From Zhongshania sp. (lineage in GTDB: Bacteria; Pseudomonadota; Gammaproteobacteria; Pseudomonadales; Spongiibacteraceae), in contig NZ_JARGNU010000012.1 in NCBI RefSeq assembly GCF_029212375.1, positions 23,688-87,687 on the forward strand: a stretch of DNA of 64,000 nt, given 5' to 3'. The stretch's first letter is position 1; the number at the start of each line of letters is the position of its first letter. The translations under genes were made by a program, and so were the position numbers. Below are positions 27,179-35,185 of the stretch, piece after piece. Under the pieces are notes generated by a model. The model made no database searches and was not told the DNA's origin. It worked only from the letters and a program-made list of their open reading frames with translations.

Positions 27179-27910
27179 TTACTCGTCGATTAATTTGTTT
27201 AATTTCAGAATGAGGTGATTTATTTCACTGCGGGAATCGTCGGCGCTGCTTACAATGCCATTGAATAACAAGTGAGTGAGTTGCTCGGCAATAACATTGC
27301 TGTCTTCGCGCTTGGTGCCCGAGACGATGTCCCAGAGATAGTGTTCTATCGCGCCAAAGACGACATTGCGAATGAGGATTGGCGATACGGATTCGTCAAT
27401 CTCACCGCTTTCTTTGCCTTCGCGCACCACGTTAATAACGACATTGGTATAGCGGCGATTGAAGTTGTGCACCTTTTCAAGTAATTCGGTATGCGAGCCG
27501 CGAGACTCATTGAGAATTACAGTGCAGAGATCGCAGTTATTGTGCAAAAACGACATGTGGGTATGAATTACATAGCGCAATTTATTTTGCGCGCCACTGA
27601 TGGCGGCAGCCCCCGTTTCCATGGCGAGAGTGATCTCTTCATAGAAATTTTCGATTACTTTGGCCATTAAGGCGCGCTTACTTTTAAAGTAATGGAGCAC
27701 CGTGCCTTCAACTACGCCCACCATGTCGGCTATTTCTGCAATGGTGGCGATTTCATAGCCGCGATTAATAAAGACTTGTCGCGCAGCGCTAATAATTTCA
27801 GTTTCGCGCTGTTCGCGCGAGAGTCGAGTGCGGGTGCTTGGCTTTTTTACTTTGCTCACTATGTATTTTTCTCTCGCTCTGGGTGCGAGGCCGGTTGCGT
27901 TATCACTCAT
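27179..27910 (-). CDS. TetR-family regulator of the carboxylase regulon (AtuR-like position)
   Basis: The protein has 243 residues from ATG 27910 (MSDNATGL), which overlaps the hydratase stop codon (GATGAGTGA), implying translational coupling. The frame is open further upstream inside the hydratase gene. The helix-turn-helix is TIAEIADMVGVVEGTVLHYF. It is encoded in one arm of a divergent pair of operons that each carry the ATTGAGTNNGRCTCAAT palindrome near their promoters, so it is the natural candidate for the protein binding there. An acyl-CoA effector is a reasonable guess by analogy with AtuR and other acyl-CoA-sensing TetR proteins. Confidence 0.85.
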   Translation of the reverse strand: MSDNATGLAPRAREKYIVSKVKKPSTRTRLSREQRETEIISAARQVFINRGYEIATIAEIADMVGVVEGTVLHYFKSKRALMAKVIENFYEEITLAMETGAAAISGAQNKLRYVIHTHMSFLHNNCDLCTVILNESRGSHTELLEKVHNFNRRYTNVVINVVREGKESGEIDESVSPILIRNVVFGAIEHYLWDIVSGTKREDSNVIAEQLTHLLFNGIVSSADDSRSEINHLILKLNKLIDE

Positions 27911-28694
27911 CGCCATTGGCAATAAAATCCGCTTCTCGGCGCTCGCGAAAGGCATTGAGCCCTTCCTGAAAAGCCTTGCCACCGAAACTTTCGGTTTGCA
28001 ATTTTTGCTCTAGCAGGAGCTGCTCGTTAAAGCTGTTTTGATAAGCGGCACGCAGCGACTCTTTGGTTCTGCGAACAGCGCCAGGAGATAATTTGGCCAG
28101 ATTGGCCGCCAGTGCCGAAGCTTCTGTCATCAGCTCGCTATCGTCAATACTTTTCCAGATCATTCCTGCGCGCGCCGCATCGTCGGCGCTGAGCGCGTCG
28201 CCGGTTAAACACATGGCCAATGCTTGATTGTAATTTAGGCCTCTGCTCACCAGCCATGAGCAGCCCATGTCGGGAACGACACCCAGCTTGGGTACAAAGG
28301 GTAGTGAAAAATACGCAGACTTGGCAGCCAGTACAATGTCGCAATTTAATGCTAAGCCCACACCGGCGCCAATTGCTGGGCCATTTACCGCAGAAATCAG
28401 CGGAATGGGCATATTCATCATGTAATTGGCCAGCGGGTTATAGGTCTCTTCAATTGCCTTATTAACGTAGGCGTCGAGGGGGCCTTGCTGAGCCATAAAA
28501 TTCTTAAGATTGCCGCCCGCGCAGAAAAATTTACCGTTGCCGGTTAATAGCACGGCGCGCACGGTGTCGCTGGCGACAGCATCGCGCAGAGCGTTTAGTA
28601 AGGCATTGGCCGATTCTTCGGTAATACTGTTGAACGAGGCGGGCTCATTCAGGGCGATAGTGCGAACGTGGTGCTGGTCGCTAATTTCAATCAT
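27903..28694 (-). CDS. Enoyl-CoA hydratase/isomerase (crotonase) family protein
   Basis: This is a 263-residue crotonase-fold protein. The oxyanion-hole parts are AGGNLKNF near 58-65 and GPAIGAGVGLALNCD near 105-120. At the usual catalytic-acid sites there is G-V instead of an E in GAGVGLAL, and KLGVVPDMGCSW in the second loop, so it may not be a simple hydratase. In the Atu pathway the equivalent gene (atuE) encodes isohexenylglutaconyl-CoA hydratase. It lies 55 bases after the SDR gene and overlaps tetR. Confidence 0.87.
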   Translation of the reverse strand: MIEISDQHHVRTIALNEPASFNSITEESANALLNALRDAVASDTVRAVLLTGNGKFFCAGGNLKNFMAQQGPLDAYVNKAIEETYNPLANYMMNMPIPLISAVNGPAIGAGVGLALNCDIVLAAKSAYFSLPFVPKLGVVPDMGCSWLVSRGLNYNQALAMCLTGDALSADDAARAGMIWKSIDDSELMTEASALAANLAKLSPGAVRRTKESLRAAYQNSFNEQLLLEQKLQTESFGGKAFQEGLNAFRERREADFIANGDE

Positions 28695-28749
28695 GTACTT
28701 GCTCCGACTCGTTAGGTGCCGCTGTTAATGCGCGTGCTCGTAAATTGGC

Positions 28750-29550
28750 TTAGCGGCGCGGTGTTACGCAATCTATGCTGGCGTCGCCGAGCTGGTAGCC
28801 ACCGTCGATGTCAAAAATAGTGCCGGTAACGTATTTGCCAAGATCGCTGCTCAAATAAATGGCGGCGCTGCCAATATCTTCAACTGAACCGAGGTAGCGG
28901 GTGGGGAGTGCGGCTACTAATTTTTCACCAGCGGCGGGGTCGGTGGCAAATAGGCGGGTTAAGCCTTCGGTTTCGGCGGTTAAACCAGGTGAAATGCCGT
29001 TAACCCGAATACCTGCTGGGCCCCATTCCATTGCTAAGGTTTTGAGCATGGCGTTAACACCGGCTTTAGCGGCGCACACATGGGTTTGCAGTGGGGTTGG
29101 ATTCACGGCTTGGGGCGCGGTGATGGCAATAAAGCTGGCGCCGGGCTTGTTGCAGTGATCGTAGGCGGCGCGGAATACGTGATAGCTGCCAATAAGGTCG
29201 ATATCAACAATGGTTTTAAAACCGTTGGGGCTAATATTGACTGCGGGGGCAAAGAAGTTGCCCGCAGCGCCAGCAATAACAATGTCGAGGCTGCCAAATT
29301 TAGCAACGGTGGCTTTAATCGCTTCATTAATGGCGTCGTAATCGCGAACGTCGGCGCTAACGGCCAAGGTTTCTAAGCCGCTAATCGCGGTAATTTCGGC
29401 AGCAGCTTTATTGGCTTTTTCTATGTCGCGGCCAACCACGCAGATTTTGGCGCCGTGTTTTGCCATTGATTTGGCAATGCCAAGGTTGATGCCGCTGGTG
29501 CCGCCAGAGATAAAAGCGACTTTTCCTTCAAGGGTATTTTCGTTAAACAC
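28750..29550 (-). CDS. Short-chain dehydrogenase, 2,4-dienoyl-CoA-reductase type
   Basis: The protein has 266 residues. The nucleotide loop is SGGTSGINLGIA, and the AGAAGNFFAPA segment replaces the usual NNAG. In place of the YxxxK box it has HVCAAKAGVNAM: lysine is kept in the AAKAG form, but the tyrosine is absent, as in 2,4-dienoyl-CoA reductases and peroxisomal trans-2-enoyl-CoA reductases. It probably reduces an unsaturated acyl-CoA. It is the first gene of the minus-strand operon, preceded by the palindrome at 29593. Confidence 0.88.
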   Translation of the reverse strand: MFNENTLEGKVAFISGGTSGINLGIAKSMAKHGAKICVVGRDIEKANKAAAEITAISGLETLAVSADVRDYDAINEAIKATVAKFGSLDIVIAGAAGNFFAPAVNISPNGFKTIVDIDLIGSYHVFRAAYDHCNKPGASFIAITAPQAVNPTPLQTHVCAAKAGVNAMLKTLAMEWGPAGIRVNGISPGLTAETEGLTRLFATDPAAGEKLVAALPTRYLGSVEDIGSAAIYLSSDLGKYVTGTIFDIDGGYQLGDASIDCVTPRR

Positions 29551-29592
29551 TGGGGCCTTCCTTTTACGGTATGTAAGGGTTGTTTATCTTAT

Positions 29593-29611
29593 AATTGAGT
29601 TTGGCTCAATT
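29593..29611. promoter_or_regulatory. Operator palindrome before the minus-strand SDR operon
   Basis: AATTGAG TTTGG CTCAATT: 7-bp arms and a 5-base spacer, 43 bases upstream of the SDR start codon. On the minus strand TATAAG follows directly, so the palindrome would sit between -35 and -10 of a promoter. Its 17-base core differs from the site at 30270 at only two positions, both in the spacer. It is probably bound by the TetR protein encoded at 27179. Confidence 0.7.
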
Positions 29612-29843
29612 TTAATAGTACGCCAGCTAAAGCGTAAAATCCAGCTTGTAGGCCGCGCACTATCGGGTTTTTGCTCTGGCCGAGGCGCTTGCTGCGCTCG
29701 ATTTCTGTCTGCATAAAAAGTTCTTATTGAGGGTTTTAGCCTCTGTTTCGTAGTGTTTTGGCGCAAAATATGGCGGTACTTTCAATATACCGGTTTGCGC
29801 ACTTTTCTATTTGGCTACTTAGCGGTAGTGGGGTGAGTATACA

Positions 29844-29867
29844 AATATTGATATCGAGGTCAATATT
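29844..29867. promoter_or_regulatory. Inverted repeat in the divergent control region
   Basis: AATATTGA (29844-29851) and TCAATATT (29860-29867) form perfect 8-bp arms around an 8-base spacer. Just beside it, 29874-29890 (ATTAACTCTTGCTCAAT) keeps the right half of the 17-bp operator with 13 of 17 matches. These may be further regulator sites; no binding protein can be named for the AATATTGA repeat. Confidence 0.4.
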
Positions 29868-29975
29868 GTCTATATTAACTCTTGCTCAATAGTGCTGAGT
29901 TTCCACTATTGCTGCGCTGCGGGGTCTTGGCTCCGTGCAGTGTTTTTTAGTAGTGCCCTTCCAGGTGCGATTTTT

Positions 29976-30004
29976 CCCCGTTTTTAGGAGCGGGGCTTTT
30001 TATT
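29976..30004 (+). terminator. Terminator-like hairpin in the control region
   Basis: CCCCG (29976-29980) pairs with CGGGG (29991-29995), followed by CTTTTTATTT. The stem is only 5 bp. No coding gene lies upstream on this strand, so it may end a short untranslated transcript. Confidence 0.5.
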
Positions 30005-30050
30005 TAAGCGCGTGGAAGCAGTTTGGTGTCCGTTAAGGGAAGGTTGTTGT

Positions 30051-30087
30051 AAAGGGGTGTGCGACGGTGTCGCCCCCCTTTTTTTGT
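30051..30087 (+). terminator. Second terminator-like hairpin in the control region
   Basis: GGGG and CCCC arms flank a perfect GCGAC-GGT-GTCGC stem (30061-30073), with a TGT bulge, followed by TTTTTTT. It looks like a rho-independent terminator on the plus strand, 50 bases after the first. Both precede the promoter of the carboxylase operon, so they would insulate it or end small RNAs. Confidence 0.6.
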
Positions 30088-30269
30088 CGGTCATTTATTG
30101 CGGCTCAGCTAATAAGCTGGCTTTGAGCGTCACTTATTAAATTTTTTGAGTCTTTATCAATAGGTGAGTGATTGGCTGTAACTTTTTGATTTGTATTGGC
30201 TATATCTCTGCTGTAGGCGCTTTACGACACGTTTTTTGACGTTTGTTATAGCGAATGTAAATGCTTGCT

Positions 30270-30299
30270 ATTGAGTATGACTCAATTGTAAGGTATAAA
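30270..30299 (+). promoter_or_regulatory. Promoter and overlapping operator of the carboxylase operon
   Basis: ATTGAG TATGA CTCAAT (30270-30286) matches the site at 29593 in arms and spacer length. TTGAGT (30271-30276) inside it makes a -35 box, exactly 17 bases before TATAAA (30294-30299), a good -10. A repressor on the palindrome would cover the -35 region. The expected start of transcription is near 30306, and the biotin carboxylase ATG is at 30333. Confidence 0.7.
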
Positions 30300-30332
30300 T
30301 ATTAATATCAACTAAGCACACTGGAAAATTCA

Positions 30333-31820
30333 ATGTCTGCTGTACGAAGTTTCAAAAAAGTACTTGTCGCCAACCGTGGCGAAATTGCGATGCGGATTCT
30401 GCGCACGCTCAAGGATCTTGGGCTGCCTTCTGCTGTTCTCTATCATCGTCAAGAAATTGAAAGCCCTGCGCTCAGTTTTGCCGACGAGGCCTTTGAGGTC
30501 TTTGGCGATACACCGGTCAGCGCTTACCTTGATATTCCGCAGATTGTTGAGCTGTGCAAAAAGCACGGCGTCGATGCGGTGCATCCTGGTTATGGCTTTT
30601 TGGCTGAGAACGCGGCTTTTGTTCGCGCGCTAGACGCCGCGGGTGTTTGCTTTATAGGGCCGCGCCCAGAAGTGATGAACTTAATGGGCGACAAAATTGG
30701 CTCGCGCGACTTTGTTGCCGAGCGCGGTTTCCCTATCGCGCCTTCAGTTATAGATGATGGCGACGAAGACAAGCTGATTGCCAGCATTATCGAAATTGGC
30801 TTCCCAGTTTTGATTAAAGCCTCTGCTGGCGGCGGTGGTAAAGGTATGCAGATTGTTCGCGAAGCCGACGGCTTGCGTGACATCGTTGCGACCGCAAAAG
30901 TAGAAGCCCAGCGTTACTTTGGTGATCCGCGTGTATACGCAGAGCGCTACATCGAAAGCCCACGCCATATCGAAGTACAGGTATTAGGCGATGAGCACGG
31001 CAATTGCGTGCACTTGTGGGAGCGCGAGTGCTCTATTCAGCGCCGTTTCCAAAAGGTAATTGAAGAGACGCCGTCCCCCGCGCTGACCCCAGAGCTGCGC
31101 AAAGATATTTGCGAATCAGCAGTGGGTATCGCCAAGGCAACCAATTACACCGGTGCCGGTACCATCGAGTTTATTTTCGCCCCTAATGGCGATTACTACT
31201 TCTTGGAAATGAATACCCGTATTCAGGTAGAGCATCCCATTACCGAAATGGTTACTGGTGTTGATCTGGTTGCGGAGCAAGTGCGGATTGCCATGGGCCA
31301 TCCCCTGAGCTACCGCCAAGAAGAGATTAAGCAGGTCGGTCATGCTATTGAATGCCGTATTTGCGCAGAAATTCCCGACGACGACTTTGCGCCTGCTGCG
31401 GGTAAGGTTCTCATGTTGCGTCCGCCAGTTGGCGAAGGCATGCGCTTTGACAGTGGCAGTTACGAAGGTCAAAAAGTCGGTACCGCCTTTGACTCTATGA
31501 TCGCCAAGCTCATTGTTCACGCTGAAGATCGCGATGCGGCAATTGCCCGTGCCGGTGAGGCGCTAGAGCAGTTTGTATTGCTCGGTGTTGAGACTAATTC
31601 AGATTACCTTGGCCGCCTGCTTCGTCACCCCGCGTTTATTGCTGGCGAGACGAATACTGGTTTTATCAAAGACCACGCGGCTGACCTTGGGCCAGATGCG
31701 CTGAGTGCCGATTTGCAAACCGCTGTATTAGCTACGGCCGCGCTGAGTGATCGTCAATTTGTGGCAATGATGGATGAAGTGCCTTATCCATACCGCCTCA
31801 TGAAAGAATGGAGAAACTGA
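30333..31820 (+). CDS. Biotin carboxylase subunit of an acyl-CoA carboxylase
   Basis: The protein has 495 residues. It shows the biotin carboxylase fold only: VANRGEIAMRI at 12-22, ATP-grasp glycine loop KASAGGGGKGM at 162-172, the ERECSIQRRFQK active-site strand and FLEMNTRIQVEHP. It carboxylates biotin with ATP and bicarbonate. In MCC and geranyl-CoA carboxylase this part is fused to the biotin carrier, but here the carrier is the next gene (TTG one base after the stop). It is therefore a split alpha subunit. It is the first gene of the plus-strand operon. Confidence 0.92.
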   Translation: MSAVRSFKKVLVANRGEIAMRILRTLKDLGLPSAVLYHRQEIESPALSFADEAFEVFGDTPVSAYLDIPQIVELCKKHGVDAVHPGYGFLAENAAFVRALDAAGVCFIGPRPEVMNLMGDKIGSRDFVAERGFPIAPSVIDDGDEDKLIASIIEIGFPVLIKASAGGGGKGMQIVREADGLRDIVATAKVEAQRYFGDPRVYAERYIESPRHIEVQVLGDEHGNCVHLWERECSIQRRFQKVIEETPSPALTPELRKDICESAVGIAKATNYTGAGTIEFIFAPNGDYYFLEMNTRIQVEHPITEMVTGVDLVAEQVRIAMGHPLSYRQEEIKQVGHAIECRICAEIPDDDFAPAAGKVLMLRPPVGEGMRFDSGSYEGQKVGTAFDSMIAKLIVHAEDRDAAIARAGEALEQFVLLGVETNSDYLGRLLRHPAFIAGETNTGFIKDHAADLGPDALSADLQTAVLATAALSDRQFVAMMDEVPYPYRLMKEWRN

Positions 31821-31821
31821 G

Positions 31822-32310
31822 TTGAGATACACATTCAAAATTGGCGAAGAGCTGGTTAAAGTTGCGCCGCGCAGCATGGCCGATGAACTTATTTTGGCCA
31901 TTGGCGAGCAGAATTGCCGCGTTGTTTTTGATCACGGCCGCGAAGGACGTTGCACCTTAACGCTAGACGGGCGCAGCTATGAGTCTTGGGTTGCTCGTGA
32001 CGGTGACGACATCTATATCAAAATGGCTAGCCATTATTTCAAGGTTACCGCTGTTGATCCTCGCGCTGCGGCCTCCGGCGCCAGCGCTGGTGCTGGTGCT
32101 ATTAGCGCACCAATGCCTGGCGTTGTGGTTGAAGTGCTGGTTGCCGAAGGCGACACCGTCGTTGAAGGCGATAAATTACTGACTATCGAAAGTATGAAAT
32201 TGCAATCGACCGTTAGAGCGGCCTGTGACGGCGTTGTTGGACGTATACACGTGAGTGAAGGTTCCGAATTCAACAAAGACGATGTTCTTGTTGAAATTGA
32301 GAGCGAATAA
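31822..32310 (+). CDS. Biotin carboxyl carrier protein of the acyl-CoA carboxylase
   Basis: The protein has 162 residues starting at TTG 31822, one base after the carboxylase stop. Residues about 1-80 form a beta-rich domain like the BT linker of fused alpha subunits. An Ala/Gly-rich hinge covers 81-94, and the biotinyl domain 95-162. The biotin-accepting lysine is K126 in ESMKLQS; the residue after it is Leu rather than the usual Met of AMKM. The TTG start with little ribosome-site sequence suggests coupling to the gene before. Confidence 0.9.
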   Translation: MRYTFKIGEELVKVAPRSMADELILAIGEQNCRVVFDHGREGRCTLTLDGRSYESWVARDGDDIYIKMASHYFKVTAVDPRAAASGASAGAGAISAPMPGVVVEVLVAEGDTVVEGDKLLTIESMKLQSTVRAACDGVVGRIHVSEGSEFNKDDVLVEIESE

Positions 32311-32351
32311 ATTCACTTCTGACATTCATTGATATCGGCTGGACTATCGCC

Positions 32352-33959
32352 ATGCGTAGAATTCAATCGCGAGTTAACATTAACTCGCCAGAGTACCAAG
32401 AAAACCTTAAAGCTAACGAAGCGCGTTTGGGCGAGTTTCATCGCCGCCAAAACGCCGCTCGCCACGAGCGTCCCCAGCGGGATTTAGACCGCTTGGCGCG
32501 CCAAGGCAAAATGTTACCGCGCGAGCGTTTAGAAATGCTGCTCGATCCAGGCACGCCATTTTTGGAACTGTCTACCTTGGCGGCGGGCGAGCACTACGAC
32601 GGCGATTCGCCATCGGCAAGCTGCATCACCGGTATTGGTATTGTCTGTGGCCGTGAAGTATTGATTCACGCCAACGACAGCACGGTAAAAGGTGGCGCTT
32701 GGTATCCAATGACAATCAAAAAGATTGTTCGCGCCATGGATATCGCCATTGAGAATCACCTGCCCGTTATTCACTTGTGCGACAGCGCCGGTGGTTTCTT
32801 GCCGCTGCAGTCTGAACTGTTTGGCGACAAATATTTTGCTGGTCGTATTTTCCGCAACCAAGCCATCCTCAGTAAGATGGGTTGCAAGCAGTTGTCATTA
32901 GTATTTGGTCACTGCACCGCGGGCGGTGCTTATGTACCGGCCTTAAGTGATTACAGCGTAATCGTTCGCGGCACCGGCGCAGTATTCCTCGGTGGGCCGC
33001 CATTAGTTAAAGCGGCAACCGGCGAAGAAGTCACGGTTGAAGAGCTGGGCGGTGCAGACATGCACACCTCTGTAAGTGGCACCTGCGATTACCCCGCAGA
33101 CACCGAAGAAGAAGCCATTGCCATTGGTCGCGAGATCGTTGCCCAGTGGAGCAAAACCAAAAAATGGGATGCCCAGCAGCAGGCGCCGGAAGCACCGTAT
33201 TACGACCCTAAAGAGTTGTACGGCATTATCCCAGCCAATATCAAAACTCAGTTCGACATGATGGAAGTGATTGCCCGTGTAGTCGATGGCAGCCGTTTCC
33301 ACGAGTACCAGCCCGCCTACGGCAAAACCTTGATCTGCGGCTTTGCGCATATCTGGGGTTATAAAGTGGGCATTATCGGCAACAACGGTATTCTGTTTAA
33401 CGACAGCTCTAAAAAGGCGTCGCACTTTATTCAGCTGTGTAACCAGAATAAAACGCCGCTGGTGTTCTTGCAGAATATCACCGGTTATATGGTTGGCCGC
33501 GAATACGAGCGCGAAGGTATTACCAAAGACGGCGCCAAAATGATCATGGTGCAAGCGGGTAGCGAAGTGCCTAAGTTCACTATTATGACCAATGGCTCTT
33601 ACGGCGCTGGTAACTACGGCATGTGTGGTCGCGCTTTTGACAGCCGCTTCTTGTTCAGCTGGCCCAATAGCGAAATTTCGGTAATGGGTGGCGAGCAAGC
33701 AGCAAAAACTTTGGCGACCATTAAAACCACTCAGCTTGAGCGCGAAGGCAAAACCCTGAGCGATGAAGAGCGTGCAAAAATTTACAGCGATGTAACTGAC
33801 GATTACGAGCATCAAAGTAGCGCTTACTACACTTCATCGTTAATTTGGGATGACGGCATTATTGATCCAGCCGATACCCGCAATGCACTGGGTATGGCGA
33901 TTGCCACCGCGATGAATGCACCGATTGAAGATCCGCGTTACGGCGTATTGCGCATCTAA
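32352..33959 (+). CDS. Acyl-CoA carboxylase carboxyltransferase subunit (geranyl/3-methylcrotonyl-CoA type)
   Basis: The protein has 535 residues of two crotonase-like halves. Family marks include DSAGGFLPLQSELF (144-157), GHCTAGGAYVPALSDY and GGPPLVKAATGEEV. It moves the carboxyl group from biotin to an acyl-CoA. In 3-methylcrotonyl-CoA carboxylases the stretch after this reads ...FGRIF; here it is YFAGRIF with A163 in place of the bulky Phe. Geranyl-CoA carboxylase has Gly there, which opens the pocket for a longer chain. With its neighbours this favours a geranyl-CoA-like or other branched substrate. Confidence 0.9.
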   Translation: MRRIQSRVNINSPEYQENLKANEARLGEFHRRQNAARHERPQRDLDRLARQGKMLPRERLEMLLDPGTPFLELSTLAAGEHYDGDSPSASCITGIGIVCGREVLIHANDSTVKGGAWYPMTIKKIVRAMDIAIENHLPVIHLCDSAGGFLPLQSELFGDKYFAGRIFRNQAILSKMGCKQLSLVFGHCTAGGAYVPALSDYSVIVRGTGAVFLGGPPLVKAATGEEVTVEELGGADMHTSVSGTCDYPADTEEEAIAIGREIVAQWSKTKKWDAQQQAPEAPYYDPKELYGIIPANIKTQFDMMEVIARVVDGSRFHEYQPAYGKTLICGFAHIWGYKVGIIGNNGILFNDSSKKASHFIQLCNQNKTPLVFLQNITGYMVGREYEREGITKDGAKMIMVQAGSEVPKFTIMTNGSYGAGNYGMCGRAFDSRFLFSWPNSEISVMGGEQAAKTLATIKTTQLEREGKTLSDEERAKIYSDVTDDYEHQSSAYYTSSLIWDDGIIDPADTRNALGMAIATAMNAPIEDPRYGVLRI

Positions 33960-33988
33960 GCGCGTTTGCTAAGAATTGAGGAATAGTC

Positions 33989-35158
33989 ATGACAAATTTA
34001 TTTGAATTAGGTGAAGAGCATCAAGGCCTGCTAGACCACGCCGACCGTATTGCTAAGGATATGTTGTATCCATTAGCTGAGCGTATGGACAATGAAGAGT
34101 GGTGGCCGTCTGAGCTGTTTCCAAAATTAGGCGAACTCGGCCTGTTGGGCGTTACTGTTGCGCCTGAGTACGGCGGCGCCGGCATGGACTTCTTGTCTTG
34201 CGGCGTTATCGCCCAGGCGTTCTCGCGCTGGAACCACGCCCTAGGTTTGAGCTGGGTGGTTCACGACAATTTGTTCGCCAATAATATTTATGCAAACGCT
34301 AGCGAGTTTCTGAAAAAGAAATACCTGCCAGATGTCTGCGCCGGTACCAAGATTGGCGCTTTGGGTTTGACTGAGCCGGGTGCAGGTTCTGACGCGCTAG
34401 GTTCTATGCGCACCACTGCCCGTCAAGACGGCGATCACTACGTGTTGAACGGCAGCAAGATTTACATCACTAACGGCCCCGTTGCCGACGTGTTGTTGGT
34501 TTATGCAAAAACCGAAAAAGACGCAGGCTCAAAAGGCATCACTGCATTTTTGGTAGAGAAAGATTTCCCCGGTTTTAAAGTTGCACAGAAACTCACTAAA
34601 ATGGGTTTCCGTGGCAGCCAAACTGCGGAATTGGTTTTTGAAGAGTGCCGCGTACCCGCAGAAAATATCGTGGGCGAATTAGGTCAGGGCCACCGCGTTG
34701 TCATGAGCGGTCTGGATCTTGAGCGCGCCATGATTAATCCAATTTGTGTCGGTATTGCCGAGCGGGCATTGGAATTGTCGGTAGATTACGCCAAAACCCG
34801 TCAGCAATTTGGTAAGCCTATTGCGAGCTTCCAAATGGTACAAAGCCGCTTGGCCGATATGTACGCCAATGTTGAAACCATGAAGCTGATGACCTACCGC
34901 GCACTGTCTGCCTGCCAAGGCGTTGCTCACGGCGAAGCTGGTCGTGGCGAGATTCACAAGCTGACGGCAGCGGCGATTATGTTTGTAGCCAACACTTTGA
35001 ACAAAGTCCTCGACGACGGCGTGCAAGTACATGGCGGTAGCGGTTATATTTGGGAATCTGAAATAAACCGTCTGTTCCGCGCCACTAAGCTATTAGAGAT
35101 TGGTGCCGGTACAACAGAAGTTCGTAAACTGATAATTGCCGGCGAACTACTCCGTTAA
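33989..35158 (+). CDS. Acyl-CoA dehydrogenase (isovaleryl/citronellyl-CoA dehydrogenase-like)
   Basis: This is a 389-residue FAD enzyme. LGLTEPGAGSD (125-135) and YITNG (159-163) are the usual flavin and substrate marks. At the common catalytic-glutamate site near the C-terminus it reads EIGAGTTEV with Gly. A glutamate is present instead at E245 in GLDLERAMI, the arrangement known from isovaleryl-CoA dehydrogenase. That fits 3-methyl-branched substrates. In the Atu pathway AtuD (citronellyl-CoA dehydrogenase) fills this place. It lies 29 bases after the carboxyltransferase. Confidence 0.9.
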   Translation: MTNLFELGEEHQGLLDHADRIAKDMLYPLAERMDNEEWWPSELFPKLGELGLLGVTVAPEYGGAGMDFLSCGVIAQAFSRWNHALGLSWVVHDNLFANNIYANASEFLKKKYLPDVCAGTKIGALGLTEPGAGSDALGSMRTTARQDGDHYVLNGSKIYITNGPVADVLLVYAKTEKDAGSKGITAFLVEKDFPGFKVAQKLTKMGFRGSQTAELVFEECRVPAENIVGELGQGHRVVMSGLDLERAMINPICVGIAERALELSVDYAKTRQQFGKPIASFQMVQSRLADMYANVETMKLMTYRALSACQGVAHGEAGRGEIHKLTAAAIMFVANTLNKVLDDGVQVHGGSGYIWESEINRLFRATKLLEIGAGTTEVRKLIIAGELLR

Positions 35159-35185
35159 GAGTCGTAATCGGCTGAGATATTGCTA

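Larger units (their letters stand above)
29551..30332. promoter_or_regulatory. 780-bp divergent control region
   Basis: This gap separates two divergent operons of one pathway. It holds two 17-bp palindromes, one near each operon, a degenerate third, an AATATTGA/TCAATATT inverted repeat, a promoter for the plus-strand operon, and two terminator-like hairpins in between. I find no protein-coding gene in it: frames present are short and lack ribosome sites. It is unusually long for this gene-dense window. Confidence 0.7.

Noticed and set aside
27903-28694. Broken hydratase because catalytic acids seem absent
   Set aside because: The frame and length are intact and many crotonase-family members with other reactions lack these acids. 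I keep it as functional but of uncertain reaction.
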